Shown: piece by piece, positions 33,980 through 42,147 of the stretch | How positions within the stretch are numbered: position 1 is the stretch's first letter | Layout of the letters: the number at the start of each line of letters is the position of its first letter | Assembly (NCBI GenBank): GCA_963677785.2 | Contig: CAXXDH010000001.1 | Span: forward strand, 248,001 to 312,000 | Source of the DNA: G963665495 sp963677785 | GTDB taxonomy: Bacteria; Desulfobacterota; Desulfovibrionia; Desulfovibrionales; Desulfovibrionaceae | Direction of reading: 5' to 3' | Length of the DNA stretch: 64,000 bases | The notes under the pieces: generated by a model | What the model saw: the letters and a program-made list of their open reading frames with translations, nothing else | Told to the model about the DNA's origin: nothing | The model's database searches: none | Position numbers and translations under genes: made by a program

Positions 33980-34515
33980 CGGAAGCCTTTTTCCGAAAGG
34001 ATCACGCCCTTGCGTTTTTTCTGGGCGCGGTTTTCCACTTTGACCCGGATGATCAGACCGTTGCAGAACAGTTCGTTGAAGGTTCTGGTGTCGTAGTTCT
34101 TGACTTCTTCATTGGGCATGATCCCGCCGTAGCGTTTGATCATGGTGTAGTGATGAATGTCCTGCAGGATCTCGAACTGTTCCGAAGTCAACTCCGTGTA
34201 GCAGACGTCCGTGGTATCCTGTTGGGAAAAGTCCATTGGGTCCGACTGTCCGGCCTGCTCCTCCTGCAGCAGCGCGCGTCCGGCAGGCGTCAGGCGGAGC
34301 AGGGTGTTTTCCGCGCCGCAGGCAAAGCTGACCACCAGCCGTTCGATCAGACCGGCGTCGATGAGTTTCTTGATACTATCCGGATGGAAGAGTAAAGCGT
34401 GCCTGGAGGGCAGCATGCCCCGGTAGCGTTTGATGGCGGAAAAAGCGTCTATGTCCAAGAGCAGTTGATTCAGTTCCGTTGTGAGTTGCATGCGGTTGAG
34501 ATATTTATTTTTCAC
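33901..34515 (-). CDS. Protein with two tandem winged-helix-like units
   Basis: Encodes 204 residues from GTG 34515 (ATG 34491 is the alternative). Two halves share a pattern: a helical start (LLLDIDAFSAIKRYRGMLPS and ILQDIHHYTMIKRYGGIMPN), a second helix, and a wing-like end (LLRLTPAGRALLQ and GVILSEKGFRYLA). This suggests an internal duplication of a MarR/PadR-like winged helix. It is divergent from the lutABC operon over 110 AT-rich bp and could regulate it, but this is inference. Its 3' end overlaps alr antisense by 79 bp. Confidence 0.65.
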   Translation of the reverse strand: MKNKYLNRMQLTTELNQLLLDIDAFSAIKRYRGMLPSRHALLFHPDSIKKLIDAGLIERLVVSFACGAENTLLRLTPAGRALLQEEQAGQSDPMDFSQQDTTDVCYTELTSEQFEILQDIHHYTMIKRYGGIMPNEEVKNYDTRTFNELFCNGLIIRVKVENRAQKKRKGVILSEKGFRYLAAAFCNDVPWYALGFNPSTQKTS

Positions 34516-34624
34516 AAAAGATGCAATGTTAAAAAATCGTCAGTGGTAATAAATAGTTGTATTATAGTAAAAAATCTAAATAAACTCTCAAATTCATTTT
34601 CCCAATGGATAAGGGTCGGTTTTT

Positions 34625-35377
34625 GTGAAAACACGAATGAAACAACTGGCGGGAACGCATCTGTTTGTTCCCTGCCTGGTAGAGGATATGATGCCGCAAG
34701 TGGCCGTGGCCGTGGTTCAGGTGCTCGAACGCCTGGGCGTATCCGTACGGCATACGCCCGGCCACGGCTGCTGCGGCCAGCTGTTGTACAAAAGCGGCCG
34801 GGCGGCGGCGGTCAAGGCCCCGGCCAGGCGGATAATCGAGCATTTCGACAAGGCCGACCAGGTGGTCGCTCCCACGGGCTCCTGCGTACGGATGATCAAG
34901 GCTTATCCCGAGCTGTTTGCGGACGATCCCTCCTGGCAGGCGCGTGCGCGCGCACTGGCGGACAAGACCTATGAATTTTCCCAATATCTGGCGGACGTGC
35001 TTGGCGTTGCGGATTGCGGCGCAAGCTACAAGGGCCGCGCGGTCTATCATGATTCCTGCCAGGTGGGCCGCGGACTCGGCCTCAAGAGCCAGCCGCGCCT
35101 GCTGCTGCGAAACGTACGCGGCCTGGATTTCTGCGAGCCCGCCCATCCGGGCGACTGCTGCGGATTCGGCGGCGGGTTCAGCCTGGATTTTCCCGAGGTT
35201 TCGGCCACCATTTTGCGCAAAAAGGCCAACGAACTCCTGGCCACGGGCGCGGACACCATGGTCTGCGCCGAACCCAGCTGTCTGATGCACATCCGGGCCT
35301 ACATGGAAAAGCACGGACATCCCATTCGCTGCCTGCATCTCGCCGAGATTCTGGCCCGGACCGGGGAGTACGTCTGA
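34625..35377 (+). CDS. lutA: LutA/YkgE-type (CCG-domain) lactate utilisation protein
   Basis: Encodes 250 residues from GTG 34625, preceded by AAGGG. Two CCG cysteine-rich domains are present: GHGCCGQLLYKSG and the paired Cys upstream, then GDCCGFGGGFSLDF. CCG domains bind unusual iron-sulfur clusters, as in heterodisulfide reductase. With LutB and LutC it forms the L-lactate oxidation complex (LldEFG), delivering electrons to the quinone or cytochrome pool. Central to lactate-grown sulfate reducers. Divergent from the double winged-helix gene. Confidence 0.9.
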   Translation: MKTRMKQLAGTHLFVPCLVEDMMPQVAVAVVQVLERLGVSVRHTPGHGCCGQLLYKSGRAAAVKAPARRIIEHFDKADQVVAPTGSCVRMIKAYPELFADDPSWQARARALADKTYEFSQYLADVLGVADCGASYKGRAVYHDSCQVGRGLGLKSQPRLLLRNVRGLDFCEPAHPGDCCGFGGGFSLDFPEVSATILRKKANELLATGADTMVCAEPSCLMHIRAYMEKHGHPIRCLHLAEILARTGEYV

Positions 35378-35470
35378 GGCGGGTTCACCTCGCAAGAGGA
35401 AGGTCTCCGGCAATCACAAACTGTAAGATGGAAAAATACTGGATACGATGAAAAATTTTATTTTTTATGC

Positions 35471-35522
35471 GCGGGTCCAGGGGGGCGTCCCCCCCTGGCG
35501 GGGCTTGGGGCGGAGCCCCAAA
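35471..35522. repeat. GC-rich hairpin repeat between lutA and lutB
   Basis: Two adjacent hairpins lie here: CCAGGGGGG pairs with CCCCCCTGG around CGTC, and GGGGCTT pairs with a following GAGCCCC. The sequence resembles a family of intergenic repeats I associate with Desulfovibrio genomes. It could act as a processing site or attenuator between lutA and lutB. Confidence 0.5.
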
Positions 35523-35554
35523 CGGGTTCACTTCAACCGGATTTGCTTTTAGCC

Positions 35555-36982
35555 ATGCGTACGCGCGAATTCAGAACGTTGGCGGAACAGGCCTGCCAGG
35601 ATGAAAAACTGATCAAGGCCGTTTCCAAGGCTTCCTATCAATTCGAGACCAAGATGCACGCGGCTTTCGACGCCTATCCCCAGGGCGACGCGGTCAAGGC
35701 GCGTGTGGCGGCGGCCAAGGCCGAAGCGGTCGAGAACCTGCCCGAGATGCTCGCCCGTTTCGAACAGGAGCTGCTCAAGAACGGCGTGCACGTGCATTGG
35801 GCCGTGGACGGCCGCCAGGCCTGCGGCATTGTCCTGGACCTGGCCAGGGAGCACGGGGTGAAAACCGTGGTCAAGGGCAAGTCCATGCTCGGCGAAGAGA
35901 TAGGCATCAACCACGCGCTCGAAGCCGCGGGCATCGTCAGCCTGGAGACCGACCTGGGCGAATACATCGTCCAGCTGGCCGGTGAAACGCCCTCGCACAT
36001 CACGGCCCCGGCCCTGCACAAGAGCAAGCAGGACATCACCGAGCTGTTCGCGGATACGCTGGGCGAAACCTCGGAAAGCGCCGAGGAGCTGACCTACATC
36101 GCCCGGCGCAAGCTGCGCAAGGCCTTTTTGTCCGCGGAAATGGGCATCACGGGCGCGAACATCGGCATTGCCGAGACCGGAACCCTGGTGATCGTGGAGA
36201 ACGAAGGCAACATCCGCATGAGCACCACCTGCCCGCCGCTCCACGTGGCCCTGGTGGGCATTGAAAAGCTCGTGCCCCGGCCGGAGAACGCCGCGGATAT
36301 TCTCAAGCTCCTGGCCCGCAGCGGCACGGGGCAGAAAATGTCTTCCTATGTCTCTTTTCTCACCGGTCCGCGCGGCGAACACGAACGCGACGGCGCGAGA
36401 GAAATGCACGTGGTGCTGGTGGACAACCGCCGCAGCAAGATTCTGGAAGATCCGGAGATGCGCGAGGTGCTGCAGTGCATCCGCTGCGGGTCCTGCGCCA
36501 CCATGTGCCCGGTCTACCGCGCGCTCGGCGGCCATGCCTACGCCTGGACCTATTCCGGCCCCATCGGGACGCTGCTCGCCGCGACCATGTACGGCCTGGA
36601 CGAAGCCGGGGACCTGGTCCGCGCCTGCACCAAATGCGGCGTGTGCGCCGAATCCTGCCCGGCCGGAATCGACCATCCCAGGCTGATTCAGATTCTGCGC
36701 AACCGTCTGGCTTCCAAAGCTTGCGGCGCAGAGGCCGCGGCCCTGGACGCCTACGGCCTGGCCGTCCGTTTCCCCTGGCTCTACCGTACGGGCGTCTGGC
36801 TCGTCCGGATGCTTGATCCGGGCATGCGGCTGCTGCAAAAACTGCCGGACGCGGAGGCCGTCCGCCGCTGGGCCGCGGAACGCAGGCTGCCCGAATTCAA
36901 GACCCCCTTTGCCAGGCTCTGGGCGCGGATGCAGCGCGATAAACGCACGAAAAACAAAGCCAAAGGGGGACGTCATGCCTGA
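35555..36982 (+). CDS. lutB: LutB-type iron-sulfur lactate utilisation protein
   Basis: Encodes 475 residues from ATG 35555. The N-terminal DUF162-like domain (VKTVVKGKSMLGEEIGINHA, ETGTLVIVENEGNIRMSTTC) is followed by ferredoxin-like motifs CIRCGSCATMCP and CTKCGVCAESCP that bind two 4Fe-4S clusters. The C-terminal about 100 residues form a helical tail. It is the electron-transfer core of the LutABC complex. It overlaps lutC by 8 bp. The spacer to lutA is about 180 bp with a hairpin repeat. Confidence 0.93.
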   Translation: MRTREFRTLAEQACQDEKLIKAVSKASYQFETKMHAAFDAYPQGDAVKARVAAAKAEAVENLPEMLARFEQELLKNGVHVHWAVDGRQACGIVLDLAREHGVKTVVKGKSMLGEEIGINHALEAAGIVSLETDLGEYIVQLAGETPSHITAPALHKSKQDITELFADTLGETSESAEELTYIARRKLRKAFLSAEMGITGANIGIAETGTLVIVENEGNIRMSTTCPPLHVALVGIEKLVPRPENAADILKLLARSGTGQKMSSYVSFLTGPRGEHERDGAREMHVVLVDNRRSKILEDPEMREVLQCIRCGSCATMCPVYRALGGHAYAWTYSGPIGTLLAATMYGLDEAGDLVRACTKCGVCAESCPAGIDHPRLIQILRNRLASKACGAEAAALDAYGLAVRFPWLYRTGVWLVRMLDPGMRLLQKLPDAEAVRRWAAERRLPEFKTPFARLWARMQRDKRTKNKAKGGRHA

Positions 36983-37685
36983 TGCCGCACGTGAAACCAT
37001 CTTCCGTACGCTCGAACGCGCCCTGGGGCGTACGCGCGGCCCGGCCTCTCCGGTCGCCAGCCCGGCCCTGGCCCTGCCCGAACCTTTGACTGACCCGGAA
37101 TCCTTTGCCGCGGCCGTGAAAACGCTGACCGAAGAAACCGCCAGCCTGGGAGTGGGCCTGCGCCTGGCCGCGAATCCGGACGAGCTGAAAACCGCCCTGG
37201 CGGAAATCCTCGAACAGCGCAACGCCGCCAGCGCGGCGGTCTGGGACACGGACCTGCTGCGTACGCTGGGCGTACGCGACCTGCTGCTCGCGCAAGGCGT
37301 GGCTCTGCCCGAAATCAACGGCAACTGCCGAAGTCTGGCCGAAGTGGACCTGGGCGTGACCACGGCCGACGCGCTGCTGGTGGAGACCGCCACCCTCGTA
37401 CTGCGCGCCGATCCCGCACCCGAGGAAACGCGCGGACGCGGCTATTCGCTGCTGCCGCCCGTACACCTGGCCATTGTCCCGGCCGCGGCCCTGGTCCCGG
37501 ACGTGGGCTCCCTGCCGGCCCTCTACCAGAACTGGACCAAACTCAATCCGCCCAGGGCCGTGCACTTCGTCACCGGCGCCAGCAGCACCGCGGACATTGA
37601 AAAAATCCTGGTCAAAGGCGTCCACGGCCCCATGGGTGTGGAAATTATCTTGTTGACGCCGGAGTTCGGCGGGCCGGAAGGATAG
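36975..37685 (+). CDS. lutC: LutC-type lactate utilisation protein
   Basis: Encodes 236 residues from ATG 36975 with AAAGGGGGA directly upstream. The DUF162/LUD fold is clear: EVDLGVTTADALLVETATLV, then VHLAIVPAAALVPDVGSLP, ending with a TGASSTADIEKILVKGVHGP segment characteristic of the family. Third subunit of the L-lactate oxidising complex. The codon-level overlap with lutB implies coupled translation. A strong hairpin follows between this gene and the convergent CHAT gene. Confidence 0.92.
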   Translation: MPDAARETIFRTLERALGRTRGPASPVASPALALPEPLTDPESFAAAVKTLTEETASLGVGLRLAANPDELKTALAEILEQRNAASAAVWDTDLLRTLGVRDLLLAQGVALPEINGNCRSLAEVDLGVTTADALLVETATLVLRADPAPEETRGRGYSLLPPVHLAIVPAAALVPDVGSLPALYQNWTKLNPPRAVHFVTGASSTADIEKILVKGVHGPMGVEIILLTPEFGGPEG

Positions 37686-37736
37686 CGGAGGAAGGATAGA
37701 AATTCAGGCAGGGGAGGAATTGCTGAGAGAGACTTT

Positions 37737-37770
37737 ACTCGCACCAGGCCGTATCGAGCCTGGTGCGAGT
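37737..37770. terminator. Hairpin between convergent lutC and CHAT-STAND genes
   Basis: Perfect 12-bp arms ACTCGCACCAGG (37737-37748) and CCTGGTGCGAGT (37759-37770) have a 10-nt loop. No T-run follows, but the position between convergent genes favours a bidirectional terminator. Confidence 0.6.
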
Positions 37771-37821
37771 TACACCCCTTGGGGATCTCCCCCAGCCCCC
37801 CGCGATAGGGGGCATGGCAGC

Positions 37822-40800
37822 CTACGATTCGTCCGCGCCTTTGATTGCAGCAATCCGTTTTTTAGTTCGCTCGATTTCCGCGGGAAACCCCATTTGTTCA
37901 AAGCCGCGTAGCGAACGTTCCAGCAGCTCCAGGGCTTCCTCCTGCCTGCCCTGCCTGTGCCGGAGTCGGGCAAGGACGCGGCCCACAACGCAGATGCCGG
38001 GTTCATCCGCGATTGTTTGAAAAAGTCCATGCGCGGTGATCAAATGCTCGTCCGCCCCGGCCGTATCGTCCTGCACCAGGACAAGTTGCCCCAGGTCGAA
38101 ATGCGTCACTGAAATCCCGCGCGTATCTCCGAGCGCCTCGTATACCTGGAGTGCTTCATGCAGCAGGTTGAGCGCCTGTTCTATGTCGCCTCTGTCTTTC
38201 AGTATGCGGGCAATATCGCCGAGCGTGACGGCTCTTGATTTTGTATCCCCGAGCGTTTCGTATACCTGAAGTTGTTCCTGATGCAATTTGAGCGCCTGTT
38301 CTATGTCGCCTTTGCCTGTCAGGATGTGGGCAATATCGCCGAGCGTCACGGCTCTTGATTTTGTATCTCCGAGTGCCTCGTATACCTGGAGTTGTTCCTG
38401 ATGCAGGTTGAGCGCCTGTTCTATGTCGCCTTTGTCTTTCAGGATGCGGGCAATATCGATGAGCGTGGCGGCTTTTGATTTTGTATCCCCGAGCGTTTCG
38501 TATACCTGGAGTTCTTCGTAATGCAATTTGAGGGCTTGTTCTATGTCGCCTTTGTCAGTCAGTATGCAGGCAATATCGCCGAGCGTGACGGCTCTTGATC
38601 TGGTATCTCCGAGAGCCTCGTATACCTGGAGCACTTCATCCAGCAATTTGAGCGCCTGTTCTATGTCGCCTTTGTCTTTCAGGATGCGGGCTTTCTCCCC
38701 GAGTGTGATGGCGTGTTCGCGTTTGTATTCCGTTTGGTTTCGCAGCAGGGCCGCGCTTTCTTCAAGCAGGTCCAGCGCCTGGTCCGGTTGGCCTTGCTGT
38801 TTGAGCAACCGTGCGTAGTCCTTGAGAAATATGGCGTACTCCTGAGGATTGTCCGGCTGTCCATTGAGCTTGTGCGCGGCCAGGGCCAGTTCGGCGCATT
38901 CCAGGGCTTCTTTCATTTGGCCGCTAGCGCGATAGATGCATAGCGCCTGGCGCAACAAGGGCGGGGGGGCTGTGCGGCCTTTCTGCCGCAGCAGTGCCAG
39001 GGTTTTTGTGACAAAGTCTTCGCCCTGGATATATTCATTGCTTTTATAAAGCCCAAAGGCCGCGTCATCCGCCACTTTTTCCAGCAGTTCCGCATCTCCT
39101 GCCGTCAGGCAGAGCCTGGCGATGGCTAAATCCTGGGTGTAGGAGCGTTGCCTGCTCTCCTCACCACCCCAGGCCGCGTAGAGGGGCCCGGCCAGGGCCG
39201 CGGCGAAGTCTTTGTAATCCTGCTCCGGGGCTTGCGGGAGTTTCGGGGCGGCCAGCCGATTGAGCTGCAGGGCTGTTCGGGCGGGGTGCAGCGTGTCCGG
39301 GAACGCGTCGCAGAGGCCCAGGTGCGCGGCCCGCTCCAGGGTCGGGGCGTAGCGCGCGGCGGGCAGGGACTCCAGGGCTGTGTGCAGCTGTTGCCGTGGT
39401 ATCGGCAGGTCCAGGTTCCGGAGCAGGGCCAGGGAGGCCCGTTCGGTGGGGCTGAGCACCGCAAGGGTGGTCTCCAGGGCCAGGGCGTCGAGAAAGGCCC
39501 GGGTTTCTTCCTCCTGCGGCGCGGTGTTGGACGCGTAATAGGCTTTGATCTGCCCCAGGGCCTGGGTGCAGGTATCGGGCGCTTCCAGCGAGAGCGTATA
39601 GAGCTTGTCCAGCAAGCCCGGATTGCCCTGGGAGAGTTTCAGGCAATCTTCCAGCAGCGGTTCCTCCTGGGCGAGCGCAGCGCCGGTTTTTTCCAGGCGT
39701 ATTTCCAGGGCGCGCCGCCGGGCCAGGGCCTGTTTGCGGCGTTCGTGCGGACGCATGGGCGGCAGCTGGATGGGGTGCAGCCTGGCGGCCAGGTCCTGTC
39801 CGTTGTGCAGCAGGGTGAATTGCTCGCGGCAGGTCAGCACCAGGCGGGCTTGCGTATTGCCCTGGGTAAAGGCCTCGATGGCGGCGGCCAGGGCCAGGCC
39901 CTCCGGATGCTTGACCGGCGGCAGGCCGTCGCCGGCCGCGCCGTAGTCCAGGCAGCGTTCGTAATCGTCCAGCACCAGCAGCAGGGGATCCGCCGGAACC
40001 GCGAACAATTTACGTAGCGCGTCCCGCAGCAGGCCGGGGTTGTCCCGGAGCCGGTCGCGGTATTGGGCCTGGATTTCGCGCGCCGCATCCAGCGTACGCG
40101 GGTCCGTCAGGCCGTCGGCCAGGGCGTTGAGGATATCCACGGCCCGGTAGCCGCCGTAGACCACCACCCGCTGCCAGGAGCCGGGCAAGCGGTTGGCGAT
40201 ACGCGCGGCCAGGCTGGATTTGCCCTGGCGGCCCATGCCGCAGAGCAGCAGGCCGGAGCCGTTGTCCTGCAGCACCCGCAGCCCTTGCTGCAGCTGCCTG
40301 CGGCGGCCGACAAATTCGTAGCGCCCGGCAACAGGCACCTCTTTGTGGGCGTCGAGAAATTCCTGGATGCCCGTATTCTGGGGCGGCATGCGCCTGGGGC
40401 CGTTGGCCCGTTGCACGAGGGGCGCGCCCGCGTCCGCATCGCAGTAGAACCGGGCCATGTGCCAGAAGCTGTCCTGGCTGCACAAGGAGTTTTTGGCCTC
40501 GTCCAGTTCCTGCCGGCGGACGGCTTCCCGGGCTCGTGCCACGGCCGCGTACAGGCTCTGGGCCTTGGCCAGCTGCGCGTACAGGGTGGTGGCAAAGCGG
40601 ATGGCCAGGCTGTCGCGAATGCTGCCGCACCAGCCCAGCACGGCCGGAGCGCGCAGCCGCAGCAGCCCCAGGGCCAGCGAGCCCAGTGTGGCGGCCGGGT
40701 GTGCGGTTTCACAGGCCGAGACAAAGAGCAGGCGTGGCAGGTGCTCGCCCAGGGCGTCTGTCAGATCCCGCGTACGCACCCGCTCCAGTCCGCCCCGGCT

Positions 40801-41535
40801 GTTCTCCAGGGCCAGAAAGGGCTCGTTGCTGTTTTCCTCCAGGCCGCCGTGGCAGGACAGGTGCAGCACGTCCGGCACGCCCTGGGCGAAGAGGCTGTTC
40901 CAGGTGGCGCCGAGCTGGCCGCATTCGCCGCTTTCCTCGATGTGCATGTCCAGTCCGAGTTTGTCCGCGGCCTGCAGGATACGGCTTTCCTCCAGCTCGT
41001 ACTGCAGGGGCGGGACGCCGTCGGGTGCGGCGGCCATGAACAGCAGGGAGAGGCAATGGGGGGAGGGGGCGCTGCCTGCAGCGTCCGTGGAGCGTAGTCC
41101 GAGGCGGCGTACGGGGCGGTAGTCGATCCGGAGATCCAGGGCCAGATGGGCGTCCTGTTCCGCCAGCAGCTCCCAGGGCAGTTCCAGAAAGGCCTGGCCG
41201 TCCGCGGCGGGCCGCCTGGTGGGCAGGGTGAATTCGATCTGCAGGGGCGGCGCCAGATCCAGGGCCGCCTCCAGGGTCTGTTCGCGGTTCAGCAGGGCGA
41301 ACATCTCCCCCCCGATCCGCAGCAGTTCCTCTTCCGCGGACGGTCCGTCCAGCGGCCTGTTCGCATCCCCGATCAGCTTTTCGTAATCCGCGGCCCAGGA
41401 GCGAAACCGTTCGCGGTCCGCGTCCTCCAGTTTCAGCTGTTTGCGCAGCGCTTCCGTAAGGCCGCGCGTATCGCCGGCCGGATAAAAATCCAGATGGTCC
41501 CCAGCAAATTCCACTACCAGAACAGGTGGTTCCAT
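37822..41535 (-). CDS. CHAT protease - STAND ATPase - TPR protein
   Basis: Encodes 1237 residues. A CHAT (caspase-like) domain lies at about 150-370 with the dyad VLHLSCHGG (His229) and LFVSACET (Cys275). A STAND/NACHT-like ATPase follows, with P-loop CGMGRQGKSS (about 432-441) and Walker B LLLVLDDYERC. A helical winged region links to a C-terminal TPR superhelix from about 860, including five nearly identical 40-residue repeats. In STAND proteins TPRs usually hold the ATPase inactive until a trigger binds; CHAT domains then cleave a target. The protein stands alone with no obvious substrate gene beside it. Roles in programmed cell death or phage defence are known for related architectures but are only inference here. 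Confidence 0.85.
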   Translation of the reverse strand: MEPPVLVVEFAGDHLDFYPAGDTRGLTEALRKQLKLEDADRERFRSWAADYEKLIGDANRPLDGPSAEEELLRIGGEMFALLNREQTLEAALDLAPPLQIEFTLPTRRPAADGQAFLELPWELLAEQDAHLALDLRIDYRPVRRLGLRSTDAAGSAPSPHCLSLLFMAAAPDGVPPLQYELEESRILQAADKLGLDMHIEESGECGQLGATWNSLFAQGVPDVLHLSCHGGLEENSNEPFLALENSRGGLERVRTRDLTDALGEHLPRLLFVSACETAHPAATLGSLALGLLRLRAPAVLGWCGSIRDSLAIRFATTLYAQLAKAQSLYAAVARAREAVRRQELDEAKNSLCSQDSFWHMARFYCDADAGAPLVQRANGPRRMPPQNTGIQEFLDAHKEVPVAGRYEFVGRRRQLQQGLRVLQDNGSGLLLCGMGRQGKSSLAARIANRLPGSWQRVVVYGGYRAVDILNALADGLTDPRTLDAAREIQAQYRDRLRDNPGLLRDALRKLFAVPADPLLLVLDDYERCLDYGAAGDGLPPVKHPEGLALAAAIEAFTQGNTQARLVLTCREQFTLLHNGQDLAARLHPIQLPPMRPHERRKQALARRRALEIRLEKTGAALAQEEPLLEDCLKLSQGNPGLLDKLYTLSLEAPDTCTQALGQIKAYYASNTAPQEEETRAFLDALALETTLAVLSPTERASLALLRNLDLPIPRQQLHTALESLPAARYAPTLERAAHLGLCDAFPDTLHPARTALQLNRLAAPKLPQAPEQDYKDFAAALAGPLYAAWGGEESRQRSYTQDLAIARLCLTAGDAELLEKVADDAAFGLYKSNEYIQGEDFVTKTLALLRQKGRTAPPPLLRQALCIYRASGQMKEALECAELALAAHKLNGQPDNPQEYAIFLKDYARLLKQQGQPDQALDLLEESAALLRNQTEYKREHAITLGEKARILKDKGDIEQALKLLDEVLQVYEALGDTRSRAVTLGDIACILTDKGDIEQALKLHYEELQVYETLGDTKSKAATLIDIARILKDKGDIEQALNLHQEQLQVYEALGDTKSRAVTLGDIAHILTGKGDIEQALKLHQEQLQVYETLGDTKSRAVTLGDIARILKDRGDIEQALNLLHEALQVYEALGDTRGISVTHFDLGQLVLVQDDTAGADEHLITAHGLFQTIADEPGICVVGRVLARLRHRQGRQEEALELLERSLRGFEQMGFPAEIERTKKRIAAIKGADES
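38110..38700 (-). repeat. Five tandem 120-bp units encoding TPR motifs
   Basis: The word CTGTTCTATGTCGCC, or a one-base variant, recurs at 38176, 38296, 38416, 38536 and 38656, a strict 120-bp period. Neighbouring sequence is also nearly identical between units. The units encode a 40-residue TPR with IEQALKL and LGDI(A)xIL cores. The low divergence implies recent expansion or gene conversion. Confidence 0.9.
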
Positions 41536-41694
41536 GCGTTTCCCTCATGATGCCATGCAGTCAAAAACAAGCGCGTATCTGTCCGTGCGTTCAAAATTCA
41601 GGAGAAACTATAGAAAAGAAAAGACGGACTAACAAGCAGAGAAAACGGGCCGCCTGCCGAGGCGGCCATGAAAACGCAGGTTTGGGCTGGGCAT

Positions 41695-41723
41695 GGAGCA
41701 GTGGACTCTTAATCCATTGCTCC
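41695..41723 (+). other. tRNA-Lys(CUU)-like anticodon arm or hairpin
   Basis: GGAGCAGTGG pairs with CCATTGCTCC (one G-T pair) around ACTCTTAAT. Read as a tRNA, GAGCA, a 5-bp stem and loop CTCTTAA match positions about 22-44 of a lysine tRNA with anticodon CUU. The acceptor, D and T arms cannot be built from the flanks, so it is not a complete tRNA. It could be an attachment-site relic or a chance hairpin. Confidence 0.4.
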
Positions 41724-41754
41724 AATTTAAATTTGGGGAGAGTCTGGAGGCCTG

Positions 41755-41821
41755 TTTATTCCTCTGGAAACAATTTCCCCGGATTCAGAATATTGTTGGG
41801 ATCGAAGATGCGCTTGATGGC
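41755..41821 (-). repeat. Direct repeat copy A: last 20 codons plus stop of the glcD-like gene
   Basis: The 67 bp match 43824-43890 with one mismatch. On the minus strand they encode AIKRIFDPNNILNPGKLFPE, one further Glu and the stop. The sequence upstream of this copy does not resemble the rest of the gene, so it is a detached tail. Confidence 0.9.
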
Positions 41822-42147
41822 TTTTTCGCCGCTGGCTGCCGTCCATTTCGAGGCTTTTTTGCAGAGCCGGGGGCGTGTGTCCGCCCCTGCTTCCGGACGT
41901 GGCTCCCCTGCCGGTCCTCTGCCAGAACCGGACCACCCGCAATCCGCGGCCGTATACTTTATCAAAGGCGTCCAGGTGTTTGCCTGCTGTCTTTTTGTTT
42001 GGTTTTTATTTATCTGGAATGGTAGTATTTATCTTAAGATATATGTTGTAATTCTTTTTGTTTACTGAATAATGATAGTCAGGAAAACGGCGGTAAGCAA
42101 TTTTAAGATATTGTTAAGATTTTATGTGAATCGCCGATATATCATGC

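Larger units (their letters stand above)
41536..42147. other. Intergenic region containing the islet boundary
   Basis: The 612 bp hold the CHAT gene promoter side, a GC-rich inverted repeat (GGCCGCCTGCC/GGCGGCC near 41649-41667), a tRNA-arm-like hairpin at 41695-41723, the first copy of the glcD tail (41755-41821) and then a strongly AT-rich stretch (41980-42140), probably the promoter of the islet gene. I see no further gene. Confidence 0.6.

Noticed and set aside
38110..38700. CRISPR array
   Set aside because: The 120-bp units are coding TPR repeats inside one continuous frame, with no alternating repeat-spacer structure.
41649..41723. Complete tRNA gene
   Set aside because: Only the anticodon arm can be formed. 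No acceptor, D or T arm pairs in the flanks.
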